From the NCBI GenBank assembly GCA_016706595.1, contig JADJJH010000002.1, forward strand, positions 558,001 to 622,000: 64,000 bases of DNA. The letters are read 5' to 3'. The translations under genes were made by a program, and so were the position numbers. The stretch is from Bacteroidota bacterium. Its GTDB lineage: Bacteria; Bacteroidota; Bacteroidia; Chitinophagales; Chitinophagaceae. How positions within the stretch are numbered: the first letter of the stretch is position 1; each line of letters opens with the position of its first letter. Positions 34,338 to 42,482 of this stretch are shown here, in pieces. The notes under the pieces were generated by a model, which saw nothing but the letters and a program-made list of their open reading frames with translations, ran no database searches and was not told the DNA's origin.

Positions 34338-36329
34338 ATGCAAGAATCCCCATTTGAACCAAATTTTATCGAGGCCATTCTCGACCCGATGTTTACTATT
34401 CATAAAAATGGAAATATCAAGAATGCAAATTTTGCTTCGTCAGTGATTACAGGTTGTAGTATCGAAAAACTAATTGGAAGTAATTTTGCAAATCACTTTT
34501 CAGAGCCAGAAAAGGTAGATGCTGCTTGTTTAGAAATTTATAAAAATGGTAGCATTACGCATTATCCGCTAGTTATTAAAGATCATAAACTTACGGATGT
34601 GCTTTTGAGTGGTTCAATATATAATGATGCGAATAAAGATCCGCTGGGTATCTTAGTCTCGGCTAGGGACATCTCGTCTCAACGAAAAATTGAAAGCGAT
34701 CTTATGGAAGCCATCGTATTTGCTGAGTTTTCAACAGCTTTAGCCGAAGAAGCAAAAGCCAAAGCAGAAAGCGCAACCTTAATTGCAGAAAGTGCTGTGC
34801 GTTCGAAACAGCAGTTTTTAAGCAATATGAGCCATGAAATCAGAACACCCATGAATGCTATTATTGGTTTCACAAAAGTAGTACTCAATACTGAATTGAG
34901 TGTAAAGCAAAAAGAGTACCTAAATGCAATTAAGCTAAGCGGAGATGCTCTTGTAGTTTTAATTAATGATATTCTTGATTTAGCGAAAGTTGATTCTGGT
35001 AAAATGACTTTTGAACAAACACCTTTTAGAATGTCAATGTCTATTTCGTCTATGTTACATTTGTTTGAACCAAAAATTCAAGAGAAGAATTTGGCACTCG
35101 TAAAGGAATATGATGAACATATTCCGGAGGTTTTAATTGGTGATGCTGTGAGATTGCATCAAATTATTTTGAATTTAGTGAGCAATGCCGTGAAGTTTAC
35201 CAATACTGGGAAAATCACGGTAAGTGTTAAGCTTATCAAAGAAGATGATGTACAAGCAGACATTCAATTTTCGGTATCAGATACCGGTATTGGCATTCCT
35301 GAAGCTAAGATTGGACAAATTTTTGAGAATTTCCAGCAGGCATCAAGTGGAACTTCACGTTTGTATGGTGGAACCGGATTAGGATTAGCCATTGTGAAAC
35401 AGTTGGTGGAAATTCAAGGAGGCGTAATTCAAGTAAAAAGTGTCATAGATGAAGGCTCAACCTTTAGTTTTATCTTAAGTTTTAAAAAAACAAGTACCGA
35501 AATGGAAAGCGAAGTGCCTTATCTCGAAAAGGTGAATGATATTCAAAATGTGAAAGTATTGGTAGTGGAAGATATTCCTTTAAATCAACTTTTAATGAAA
35601 ACTTTACTAGATGATTTCGGTTTCGAAAATGATATTGCATCAAATGGATTAATTGCCATCGAAAAACTGAAATTAAATACGTATGATTTGATTCTTATGG
35701 ACTTGCAAATGCCTGAGTTAAATGGGTTCGAAACAACAGAATATATCCGAAATACATTAGGTTCAACGATTCCAATTATTGCCTTAACGGCCGATGTTAC
35801 GACTGTTGATCTTGACAAATGCCGAGCGGTAGGCATGAATGATTATTTATCGAAACCGGTTGATGAGAAGCTACTCTACAAAAAAATAGTTGGCTTTGTG
35901 AAAAGAGTGAATCGTATTGAAAACATGAACACGCAAAAAAATGAAAGCACTGAATTGAGCAATCCAAAATTTACCAACTTGGCATTTCTTTATCAACGAA
36001 CCAAAGCCAATAATGTACTTATCGTTGAAATGATCAATGCGTATTTAAGTCAAACGCCGGCGCTTATTTTGGAATTGAAGAATGGGTTTGAGGCAAAAAA
36101 TTGGAAATTAATGCAGGCGTCGGCACATAAAATGATACCTTCATTTTCAATCATGGGTATCAGTACAGAATTTGAAGATATAGCAAGGAAAGTACAGAAT
36201 TATGCATTGATGCAAATTGAAGAGGATCGAATTCACGAGGCAATATTACAATTAGAATCGGTTTGTTTGCAAGCCTGCGATGAGTTAAAAGCCGAATTGC
36301 ATCTTATAAATACTAGAACACATGAATAA
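34338..36329 (+). CDS. PAS hybrid histidine kinase with receiver and HPt domains
   Basis: 663 residues in the order PAS (about 8-115), a coiled linker rich in Ala/Glu (125-155), HisKA with His166 in NMSHEIRTPMNAIIGF, ATPase (NLVSNAVKF, DTGIGI, GGTGLGLAIV), receiver with Asp455 in LMDLQMPELNGF, and a C-terminal HPt domain with His597 in SAHKMIPSF. No transmembrane helix, so it senses a cytoplasmic signal through PAS. The phosphorelay probably ends on the single-domain regulator encoded by the overlapping next gene. Confidence 0.93.
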   Translation: MQESPFEPNFIEAILDPMFTIHKNGNIKNANFASSVITGCSIEKLIGSNFANHFSEPEKVDAACLEIYKNGSITHYPLVIKDHKLTDVLLSGSIYNDANKDPLGILVSARDISSQRKIESDLMEAIVFAEFSTALAEEAKAKAESATLIAESAVRSKQQFLSNMSHEIRTPMNAIIGFTKVVLNTELSVKQKEYLNAIKLSGDALVVLINDILDLAKVDSGKMTFEQTPFRMSMSISSMLHLFEPKIQEKNLALVKEYDEHIPEVLIGDAVRLHQIILNLVSNAVKFTNTGKITVSVKLIKEDDVQADIQFSVSDTGIGIPEAKIGQIFENFQQASSGTSRLYGGTGLGLAIVKQLVEIQGGVIQVKSVIDEGSTFSFILSFKKTSTEMESEVPYLEKVNDIQNVKVLVVEDIPLNQLLMKTLLDDFGFENDIASNGLIAIEKLKLNTYDLILMDLQMPELNGFETTEYIRNTLGSTIPIIALTADVTTVDLDKCRAVGMNDYLSKPVDEKLLYKKIVGFVKRVNRIENMNTQKNESTELSNPKFTNLAFLYQRTKANNVLIVEMINAYLSQTPALILELKNGFEAKNWKLMQASAHKMIPSFSIMGISTEFEDIARKVQNYALMQIEEDRIHEAILQLESVCLQACDELKAELHLINTRTHE

Positions 36330-36750
36330 GCAAAATATTAAAATATTTCTGGTAGATGATGATATCGTTTTCTTAAAATCACTAGAAATTGAATTCAATG
36401 AGCACACAAAGTATGAGATAAGCACTTTTCCCTCTGGTGAAGAATGCTGTAAAAATTTATCTCAACATCCTAGCATTATTATTCTAGATTACCATTTGGA
36501 TGGGATCAATGAAAAATCAATGAATGGTATTCAAACGCTCGACATGATAAAAAGTTTTAATAGCAATATTCAGGTGGTAATGCTTTCATCGCAAGATAAA
36601 ATTGAAGTGGCCGTTGAGTGTATGCATCACCACGCCTTTGATTATGTTGTAAAAAGTGAAACGGCTTTTATGCGTTTGCAACACATTATTACGAATATTT
36701 TATACTATCAAAAAATGGAAATTGAATTGAATTGGTATATGTCTCGTTGA
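36322..36750 (+). CDS. Single-domain response regulator
   Basis: 142 residues, a receiver domain with DDD acid pocket (residues 12-14), phospho-acceptor Asp56 in IILDYHLDG, and VVKSE with the conserved Lys. No output domain. Start overlaps the hybrid kinase stop by 8 bp, so it is translationally coupled and is the likely phosphate acceptor of the HPt domain. About 20 residues follow the receiver. Confidence 0.9.
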   Translation: MNKQNIKIFLVDDDIVFLKSLEIEFNEHTKYEISTFPSGEECCKNLSQHPSIIILDYHLDGINEKSMNGIQTLDMIKSFNSNIQVVMLSSQDKIEVAVECMHHHAFDYVVKSETAFMRLQHIITNILYYQKMEIELNWYMSR

Positions 36751-36926
36751 TAAGATATTTTTTTACATCATGGATTGGAGATCCTTGCAATGCATGATTG
36801 AATTTCATTACATCAATTTTCTGTAAGTTTCTTCGTAACTCCATCTCAAAAGCTTTCGCGATTAATCTTCATTATCGGTAAGATGATTGTGGGTTAAAAA
36901 TTTTGAAAAACCTTTCTTACTGCATA

Positions 36927-37043
36927 ATGCCGAAATGATATCTATTACAGACCAATTTATTGGTCTGTAATAGATATCATTTCGGCATAAACTCCCGTAG
37001 GTACGGGATAAGATTTGGTCTACGACACAAATCACATTGTTAT
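36927..37043 (-). repeat. Dispersed repeat family 2, copy 1 (perfect palindrome)
   Basis: 117-bp element in reverse orientation relative to copies at 53111-53225 and 60190-60294. Its outer half is a perfect 29-bp inverted repeat, arms 36927-36955 and 36960-36988 separated by TTTA; a second small hairpin CCCGTA/TACGGG follows, then the shared end with TTGGTCTACGACACAAATCAC. The rest of 36751-37179 has no gene. Confidence 0.85.
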
Positions 37044-37121
37044 AACACGTGGGCTCGAACATTTTTGCTCATTGACTTTTGGAACGGTGTCGATTTCGCT
37101 AAGTTGTATAGGTAATTCCAT

Positions 37122-37155
37122 AAAAAAAGCTTGTGTAATTAAACACAAGCTTTTT
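37122..37155 (-). terminator. Terminator of the 37180 outer-membrane gene
   Basis: 13-bp perfect stem AAAAAGCTTGTGT / ACACAAGCTTTTT (37124-37136 and 37143-37155) with a run of T on the minus strand (37122-37128). Placed just after the stop of the beta-barrel gene. Confidence 0.75.
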
Positions 37156-37179
37156 GGGTTTGTTTATTTTTTCCTTTAT

Positions 37180-37866
37180 CTAAAACAATAAACTTATGCC
37201 GGTATAGGCCGAATAAGTATGAACTTTCGTATTGTCGAGTAAATAATAGGTGTTTTGCGTAGCTGTTGTTTTGGTATTGGTAATATCAAACAAACCATAA
37301 ACACCTCTAAATCCTAAGGCTAAGCGAAATGTTTTTTTATCGTTCAATCCAAAATCTAATCCTGCACCATAGGCAAGTCCAAAATCACTTTTTCGTAAGG
37401 CAACAATTGCTTGTGTGGGGTTGGTATTGGTCCCATTTGTGTATACTCGGCTTCCAGCACTAATGCCAATTTGTGGTCCGGCCACAACATTGAAATTAAC
37501 CGGATTGTATCGACTGGTATTCAATGACAATAAAAGTGGAATGCTTACATATTTCAACCGCACACGATTCTCTACGTTCTGATCTTTATACCGCTGATAT
37601 AAAGTATTGTAAATTACTTCTGCTTGTATACCAACATGTTCGTTGAAATTGTAGCCAATAAGTCCGCCAAAACCAAAGCCAATCACCGGCTCTCCTTTTA
37701 CGGTGCCACCTGTACTAGATTTCATTTTCATGGATGAAATCGTAGGCATAAGGCGAAACCCTATGGTGCCCCTTTCGGTTTCAGCAGTTTGTGCAAGTAT
37801 TGAGCCAGTTGTGCTTGCAATAAGAAATAACAACAGGCCAAATTGTTTGATTAGAATAGTATTCAT
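37180..37866 (-). CDS. Outer-membrane beta-barrel protein (porin family)
   Basis: 228 residues with a signal peptide (LLLFLIASTTGSILAQ). The mature part has GFGFGGLIGYNFNEHVGIQAEVIY, KYVSIPLLLSL and GAGLDFGL, the alternating pattern of the Bacteroidota 'porin family/outer membrane protein beta-barrel' domain. It ends in GISLLF, an aromatic outer-membrane terminus. Function unknown. Confidence 0.78.
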   Translation of the reverse strand: MNTILIKQFGLLLFLIASTTGSILAQTAETERGTIGFRLMPTISSMKMKSSTGGTVKGEPVIGFGFGGLIGYNFNEHVGIQAEVIYNTLYQRYKDQNVENRVRLKYVSIPLLLSLNTSRYNPVNFNVVAGPQIGISAGSRVYTNGTNTNPTQAIVALRKSDFGLAYGAGLDFGLNDKKTFRLALGFRGVYGLFDITNTKTTATQNTYYLLDNTKVHTYSAYTGISLLF

Positions 37867-37928
37867 GATTTATTTTTAACTGAATGAGATGTAAGTACAA
37901 CGATGGCTCGTGAACGTAAACAAATTTT

Positions 37929-38177
37929 TTATTGAATTTGACAATTGATGCTATAGTTGCCAAATAAATCAGTGCCTGATTTGGTGTTGTCATTACAACG
38001 ATCTTCAGCTCTTTTTCTGTTTTCTTTGTAAGTGTAAACAGAGTAGTCATTTGTATTGGTGCCTGTTCCACTAGTATAAGTTTTAGAGCATTTGCATGTG
38101 TAATCTTTTTTACACGATACCATGGATGATGAAATGGCAAGTAAGCAAGCGAGCGGTACAATTAGTTTTTTTCTCAT
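37929..38177 (-). CDS. Small cysteine-rich lipoprotein
   Basis: 82 residues with a lipoprotein signal (SSSMVSCKKD, lipidated Cys near residue 22). The mature peptide holds four further Cys (CKCSK, RCNDN, NCQIQ), probably disulphide-bonded in the periplasm. I recognise no specific family; short proteins of this form are frequent in Bacteroidota. The weak -7-like GACCTTTG occurs upstream (minus strand near 38211-38218). Confidence 0.6.
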   Translation of the reverse strand: MRKKLIVPLACLLAISSSMVSCKKDYTCKCSKTYTSGTGTNTNDYSVYTYKENRKRAEDRCNDNTKSGTDLFGNYSINCQIQ

Positions 38178-38490
38178 TGTTATTTATTTTAATATACCTG
38201 ACCAGGTAAGCTGCAAAGGTCTATTGTAATGAAAGGCTAATTGTTACATTCTAAAGGCTAATTGTTGCAGGATTCTTGTCGATGAGTTTGTTCATGTGTA
38301 CTATAATGTGGCGTATCGATAGTGGAAACCTATGAATCATGAATAGTTATTTTGGAATTGTATAAGCAAATATGTTGCACTTGTATAGACCTTTGGAAGA
38401 TCAAGTGAAGGAAAATCTAGGTATTTTGAATTCGTAAAAACTAAGCCGTCACTTGATAAATAGGAAGCAGAATTATTTAAAAATTACAAT
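38178..38490. other. Intergenic, possible divergent promoters
   Basis: 313 bp without a gene. GACCTTTG (near-consensus -7) is present in both directions: minus strand at about 38211-38218 toward the lipoprotein, and plus strand at 38388-38395 toward the tandem paralogues. No repeat or RNA gene recognised. Confidence 0.4.
38388..38395 (+). promoter_or_regulatory. Possible -7 element for the stress-gene cluster
   Basis: TATAGACCTTTG contains GACCTTTG, one mismatch from TAnnTTTG. It lies 95 nt before the first paralogue ATG at 38491. The same ACCTTTG core occurs at 41285-41292 and 33699-33706. Confidence 0.25.
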
Positions 38491-38874
38491 ATGAAATTAC
38501 AAAGCAGATTAGGTATTTGGATGGACAATGCCAATGCATACTATACCGAATTCACAGAAGCGACAATGGTAACCCATGCTATTTCTTCAGCCTATGGGCA
38601 TGAACAAAAAGCGGCAACTCTCTCGCATGGTGAATTTACTATGCACAATAAGGAACAACAAATGCAAACCGCTTATTATAGAAACATTGCAGCTATTATT
38701 GTAAAGTTTACTGATGTTGTACTTTTTGGCCCAACCACAGCAAAAGTTGAATTATTTAATATACTGAAAGCTGATGCGAAGTTTGATAAAGTAAATATTG
38801 AATATGCAAATGCAGATAAGATGAATGAAGCGCATCAACATCAATTTATAAAGAAATATTTTAAAACAAACTAA
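38491..38874 (+). CDS. baeRF-like/eRF1-fold protein, tandem paralogue 1
   Basis: 127 residues. Begins LGIWMDNANAYYTEF and carries DVVLFGPTTAKVELFNILKAD near residues 75-95, a pattern like the central domain of eRF1/Pelota-like bacterial (baeRF) proteins: h-V-V-L-F-G-P ... K ... L. An intact partner of similar sequence follows after 2 bp. Function is unknown; such proteins have been proposed to act in translation or ribosome-associated stress responses, which is inference from the family. It opens the cluster of small stress-type genes. Confidence 0.6.
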   Translation: MKLQSRLGIWMDNANAYYTEFTEATMVTHAISSAYGHEQKAATLSHGEFTMHNKEQQMQTAYYRNIAAIIVKFTDVVLFGPTTAKVELFNILKADAKFDKVNIEYANADKMNEAHQHQFIKKYFKTN

Positions 38875-38876
38875 GT

Positions 38877-39248
38877 ATGGAAACTGTGAAAAAACTTGGG
38901 ATATGGATGTGCCATAATAGTATACATTTAATAGAAAGTGTAAGCCCTGCTGCATGCGAATTGAAGCCAATCGATGGAATTGAAAAGCATAATATAGCAT
39001 TACACGATGCGGCTCTTCAAAATGAAGCTTTTCACCAACAAACCGAATCATTTAAAAAAATGGCAACTACCATTCAAGGCTATCACGAAGTTGTATTATT
39101 TGGCCCCGTAGACTCGAAAATTGAATTCCTGAAATTCCTAAAAGCTGATCAGCGATTTGAACATATTAAAATCGATATCAAGCAAACCCAAATTATGAGT
39201 GAAGATCAACAAGAGGCATTTATCGAAAATCACTTTTCAACACACTAA
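38877..39248 (+). CDS. baeRF-like/eRF1-fold protein, tandem paralogue 2
   Basis: 123 residues, clearly homologous to the preceding gene along its whole length: LGIWMCHNSIHLIES aligns with the first 15, and EVVLFGPVDSKIEFLKFLKADQRF with the second conserved block. Spacing of 2 bp shows co-transcription. The N-terminal middle part is the most diverged, consistent with an ancient duplication and separate roles, perhaps a heterodimer. Confidence 0.6.
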   Translation: METVKKLGIWMCHNSIHLIESVSPAACELKPIDGIEKHNIALHDAALQNEAFHQQTESFKKMATTIQGYHEVVLFGPVDSKIEFLKFLKADQRFEHIKIDIKQTQIMSEDQQEAFIENHFSTH

Positions 39249-39416
39249 ACCTTGTATTTCATTTCAGTATAAAACAATACTTTAAGCAAAGCGAATGTTA
39301 TAATATTAAAATGGAATTATGTAAAATTTAAAATGATTAACCACTGACCTTTACACTCGGAATGAAGCATTAGATAAACTTAAGTGTACATTAAAAGAAA
39401 ATTTAAATTACGTATT

Positions 39417-39980
39417 ATGACAAAGAATTTACTCATCATTAGTTTATTATTAATTACAAATATGATTGCCAATGCGAAGCAAAAGGCCGTTAAAGAATAT
39501 TTCGGTAATACCTTAAATATTGGAGCGGGCGTTGGCTATTATGGTTATATAAATACACCCTTGCCGGTATTCATTGTGAACTATGAAATTGATGTAGTGC
39601 GAAATTTTACACTCGCTCCATTTATCGGCTTGTATTCTTTTAGAAATAATAGTTATGGATTTAATACAAATCCGAAAGGGTATACATATCGTGAAACTGT
39701 AATGCCTATTGGGATAAAAGGAACCTATTACTTTGATGAATTACTACACGCTAATGCAAAATGGGATTTTTATGCCGCAGCCTCATCAGCATTTTTGGTA
39801 AGAAGAATTTCATGGGATGCAGATTATTATGGATCACATGATGTTTATAAAAATAGACCAGATCTTAGTATGGATGCCCACTTAGGTGCAGAGTATCACT
39901 TCTCAAAAGAAGCCGGGTTATTTTTAGATGTATCAACCGGCGTTTCAACCATCGGACTAGCCATTCACTTTAATAAATAA
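39417..39980 (+). CDS. Outer-membrane beta-barrel protein
   Basis: About 187 residues from ATG at 39417; the frame opens further upstream but the hydrophobic signal (LLIISLLLITNMIANA) begins there. The mature part shows GAGVGYYGY, TLAPFIGLYSF and GAEYHFSKEAGLFLDVSTG with alternating strands, like small porin-type barrels. C-terminal FNK lacks the classic aromatic end. It belongs to the stress cluster by position only. Confidence 0.65.
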   Translation: MTKNLLIISLLLITNMIANAKQKAVKEYFGNTLNIGAGVGYYGYINTPLPVFIVNYEIDVVRNFTLAPFIGLYSFRNNSYGFNTNPKGYTYRETVMPIGIKGTYYFDELLHANAKWDFYAAASSAFLVRRISWDADYYGSHDVYKNRPDLSMDAHLGAEYHFSKEAGLFLDVSTGVSTIGLAIHFNK

Positions 39981-40057
39981 GTATTGACATTTTTGATTTA
40001 GTAAATTTTGAATGTAATGTTCTGAATCAATAATCAGTCACAATAAAAATAGCAAAT

Positions 40058-40519
40058 ATGAACAAGATAATATTAAGTGCGGCCTTTACATTAAGCATTG
40101 CAATAGCTACGCTCAATACAGATGCTCAGCAAAATAAGAAAGCAGCGAAAGCCAGGAGCGATGTAAAGGATGCAAAGAAGGACTTAGATGAAGCAAACTT
40201 TGATTTGCAAAAGGCCGGAATTGATTCTACGGAAGATAACATGATATTTAAGCGAGATGCTGAAAAAAGTATTGAGGACAATAAAAGGGCTATCGCTGAA
40301 TTAAAGGTTAAAAAATGGAATGCCACAGAGGAAGAAATTGAAAGGTATAATAGGAAGGTCGCAATGCTTGAAAAGAGGAATGATAAGTTGCAACGTCAAA
40401 TTCACAATATGGACGCTGCGAATGTAAAAAATTGGCAATCCTTTAAACGTGAATTTAAACACGAGATGAATGAACTTGGAAAATCTATCAAAGATCTCGG
40501 TATCAATCATGCCAAGTAA
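40058..40519 (+). CDS. Exported coiled-coil protein
   Basis: 153 residues with a signal peptide (LNTDAQQNK cleavage region). The rest is almost all charged heptads (KDAKKDLDEANFDLQKAG; EIERYNRKVAMLEKRNDKL) with no Cys and few hydrophobics, so a long periplasmic coiled coil. No recognised domain. Neighbours CsbD and DUF4142 proteins suggest a general envelope-stress set. Confidence 0.6.
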   Translation: MNKIILSAAFTLSIAIATLNTDAQQNKKAAKARSDVKDAKKDLDEANFDLQKAGIDSTEDNMIFKRDAEKSIEDNKRAIAELKVKKWNATEEEIERYNRKVAMLEKRNDKLQRQIHNMDAANVKNWQSFKREFKHEMNELGKSIKDLGINHAK

Positions 40520-40577
40520 TGTATTCGATAGAGTAGCAAAAAAATATTTTTAAATTAATCACCATAAATACAAAATC

Positions 40578-40763
40578 ATGAATACTACAGAATTAAAAGG
40601 AAACTGGGACGAGCAAAAAGGTAAATTGAAACAAAAATTTGCCGCACTAACCGACAATGACTTACTTTTTGCCGAAGGAAAGAAAGAAGAGATGTTGGGT
40701 AAACTTCAAATTAAGCTTGGCAAAACTAAAAACGAATTGCACAAAATTATAGAGGGATTATAG
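40578..40763 (+). CDS. CsbD family stress protein
   Basis: 61 residues, full length. LKGNWDEQKGKLKQKFAALTDNDL and the repeated hydrophilic KKEEMLGKLQIKLGKTKNEL match the CsbD family (general-stress proteins under sigma-B or stationary-phase control elsewhere). Acidic-basic, soluble and small, as expected. Followed by a strong hairpin (40781-40817). Confidence 0.85.
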   Translation: MNTTELKGNWDEQKGKLKQKFAALTDNDLLFAEGKKEEMLGKLQIKLGKTKNELHKIIEGL

Positions 40764-40780
40764 GTCTGCTGTTCGTTAAG

Positions 40781-40817
40781 AATGATGCCGCTTGCCGCTT
40801 TGGGGAGCGGCATCATT
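40781..40817 (+). terminator. Strong hairpin after csbD-like gene
   Basis: 12-bp perfect stem AATGATGCCGCT (40781-40792) and AGCGGCATCATT (40806-40817), loop of 13 nt. No T tract follows, so termination is likely but not certain; it may instead protect the mRNA 3' end. Confidence 0.5.
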
Positions 40818-40848
40818 GCGTATCATAAGATTGAGTTTGTAAATTAAA

Positions 40849-41031
40849 ATGATAGTCCGTAAACATGCAGCAAATTCGAAAGAATCGAGAATACTTTTAG
40901 TCAGAAAATCAATGTTTCACTATATGCTCGCTGAAATTAATAAGGGTGAATCAAATGGAAGTTTACGTGGATTGCTTGCAATCGATGTGATTGAATTTAT
41001 AGGGAAACGAAATTTCTATGCGCCTTTATAG
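40849..41031 (+). CDS. Uncertain 60-residue protein
   Basis: 60 codons from ATG, basic N-terminal half (KHAANSKESRILLVRKSMF) and a more hydrophobic end (LLAIDVIEFIGKRNF). No recognised family. Codon third positions are AT-rich like the neighbours, giving mild support, but no good promoter is visible. Confidence 0.3.
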   Translation: MIVRKHAANSKESRILLVRKSMFHYMLAEINKGESNGSLRGLLAIDVIEFIGKRNFYAPL

Positions 41032-41088
41032 GGGAAAATTAATACCTACTTCGTTTCTGCAACCATCTGCCATATTGAAGTAAAATTT

Positions 41089-41134
41089 GTTCTGCAAAAA
41101 TCTCTGCGTCTCTCATTCTCCGCGGTAAAAATTA
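41089..41134 (-). repeat. Fragment resembling the widespread CTCTGCG-type intergenic repeat
   Basis: ATCTCTGCGTCTCTCATT followed by CTCCGCGGTAAAA. I recall the pattern CTCTGCG...CTCTGCGGTnAAA as a degenerate repeat found in unrelated bacteria, including Bacteroidota. Seen once here. The neighbouring 85-codon minus-strand frame (41046-41303) is likely produced by it and is not called a gene. Confidence 0.3.
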
Positions 41135-41284
41135 GTGTTTCTATTTTGGTGTAGCCTAACGGATGATCATTTAAATTAAAAAGCAACGAGAGTCGAACTG
41201 ATTTTCCTAGGTCTGACTTTCTAAACATGTGAATCTTGTAATTCTTACCATTCAGTATGTAATAATTAAAGCTAACCATGGTTG

Positions 41285-41292
41285 CACCTTTG
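41285..41292 (+). promoter_or_regulatory. Possible -7 element of DUF4142 gene
   Basis: CACCTTTG, one mismatch to TAnnTTTG, 38 nt before the ATG at 41331. Confidence 0.3.
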
Positions 41293-41330
41293 TAAGGCAC
41301 CAATTCCGGTGAAATTAAATAAAATTAACA

Positions 41331-41903
41331 ATGAAGTATTTAAAATTAATGTTCGTAATTGCCCTATTTGCAGGTTTAAGTTCATGCGATGATAAGGCCG
41401 CTAACACCGACACAAAAGAAATTGCCGAAGATCATAATGAAGCGAAGTATGATGAATCCTCAAAAGAAAAGGATGCACAATTTTTAGTAAATGCAGCTGA
41501 AATAAATTTAGCTGAAATTCAACTGGGAGCATTTGCACAACAAAATAGTAAGAACGCAGAAGTTATTTCATTAGGTATGATGATGGAAGAAGCACATCGT
41601 GCATCATTGAAAGATTTAACCGCACTTGCCGCTAAAAAATTAATTACCATCCCTACCGCACCTACCGAAACAGCCAACGAAATGCTTGCTAAATTAAAAG
41701 GTGAAAAAATTAATGACTTTGACAAGGCGTATTGCGATATGATGGTATCACAACATACCGATGCTGTTGCTATGTTTGATAATGCCGCAACTGTTTCAGC
41801 TGATGATGATATCAAATCATGGGCTACTAGCACATTAACTGTATTAAGAATGCATCTTGATAAAGCAATGGTTTGTCAGAAGCAATTTGAATCTAAAAAA
41901 TAA
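41331..41903 (+). CDS. DUF4142 lipoprotein
   Basis: 190 residues; lipobox GLSSCDDK near residue 19. The DUF4142 domain (about 50-185) is a four-helix bundle; visible are KDAQFLVNAAEINLAEIQLG, HRASLKDLTALAAKK and YCDMMVSQHTDAVAMF. The family is ferritin-like in fold; the His and Glu pairs are conserved here, but metal binding is not shown. It leads a likely operon with the lmo0937-like and YtxH genes. Confidence 0.85.
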   Translation: MKYLKLMFVIALFAGLSSCDDKAANTDTKEIAEDHNEAKYDESSKEKDAQFLVNAAEINLAEIQLGAFAQQNSKNAEVISLGMMMEEAHRASLKDLTALAAKKLITIPTAPTETANEMLAKLKGEKINDFDKAYCDMMVSQHTDAVAMFDNAATVSADDDIKSWATSTLTVLRMHLDKAMVCQKQFESKK

Positions 41904-41931
41904 TTTGAAGGAAATTAAATAATTATATATC

Positions 41932-42087
41932 ATGGGAAATTTACTTTATATCGTAGCTGTTGTTTTAGTGATACTTTGGGCAGTTGGCCATTTTGGGTTT
42001 CATGCTGGCTCAGTCATTCATGTATTACTTCTCATAGCTTTAATCGCTGTATTACTTCGGGTTATCCGCGGCGACAAGGTCATCTAA
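41932..42087 (+). CDS. lmo0937-family small membrane protein
   Basis: 51 residues from ATG at 41932 to TAA at 42087: MGNLLYIVAVVLVILWAVG, then a short polar turn (HFGFHAG), a second helix SVIHVLLLIALIAVLLRV and a basic end RGDKVI. Two helices and this length match the lmo0937-type/DUF5670 family, abundant in Bacteroidota stress clusters. It was found by reading the gap between the DUF4142 and YtxH genes. Function unknown. Confidence 0.8.
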   Translation: MGNLLYIVAVVLVILWAVGHFGFHAGSVIHVLLLIALIAVLLRVIRGDKVI

Positions 42088-42121
42088 AAAAATTGTTAGA
42101 ATTAATCTAAAAACTAAAATT

Positions 42122-42358
42122 ATGAAAACAGGAAATGTAATATTAGGCGTGTTAGCCGGCGTTGCAACCGGTGCCATTTTGGGTATATTATTTGCACCTC
42201 ACAGTGGAGCCAAAACCAGAAGAATCATCTTATCAAAAGGAGAAGGTTATGCCGACGCCATTAAAGATAAAGTTGACGAGTATAAAGGTGTGCTCAACAA
42301 TAAGTATCAAGGAATGAAGGATGATCTTGATACATTTATCGAAAAAGAAACCGTATAA
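42122..42358 (+). CDS. YtxH domain protein
   Basis: 78 residues. One transmembrane helix (VILGVLAGVATGAILGILFAP, about 5-25), the family motif APHSGAKTRR, and an amphipathic helical C-terminal part (KDKVDEYKGVLNNKYQGM). Membrane-attached general-stress family. Follows the lmo0937-like gene with 34 bp. Confidence 0.82.
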   Translation: MKTGNVILGVLAGVATGAILGILFAPHSGAKTRRIILSKGEGYADAIKDKVDEYKGVLNNKYQGMKDDLDTFIEKETV

Positions 42359-42369
42359 ATAGTCTACTT

Positions 42370-42456
42370 AAAACCTCATCTACTTTGTCACGTAATGTAT
42401 AGGTGTGAACTTGATGTATCCTACAAACAGCAGGTTTGTAGATGAGGTTTTTTATT
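42370..42456 (+). promoter_or_regulatory. Attenuator-like hairpin pair
   Basis: Outer stem AAAACCTCATCTAC (42370-42383) pairs with GTAGATGAGGTTTT (42438-42451), followed by TTTATTT. An inner hairpin CTACAAAC (42421-42428)/GTTTGTAG (42434-42441) shares GTAG with the outer right arm, so the two cannot form together. This is terminator/anti-terminator geometry between the YtxH gene and the membrane-protein gene at 42483. Confidence 0.45.
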
Positions 42457-42482
42457 TATCCCAATATTTATTTGAAACCATT

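Noticed and set aside
36862..37062. 66-codon minus-strand ORF across the family-2 palindrome
   Set aside because: It is entirely produced by the palindrome and has no independent support.
37781..38161. 126-codon minus-strand ORF
   Set aside because: Overlaps the small lipoprotein and the barrel gene in another frame; its reading has no signal peptide or domain and the other two genes fit better.
41046..41303. 85-codon minus-strand ORF before the DUF4142 gene
   Set aside because: Its C-terminal half is the CTCTGCG-type repeat, a frame often mis-called as a protein; no family or promoter.
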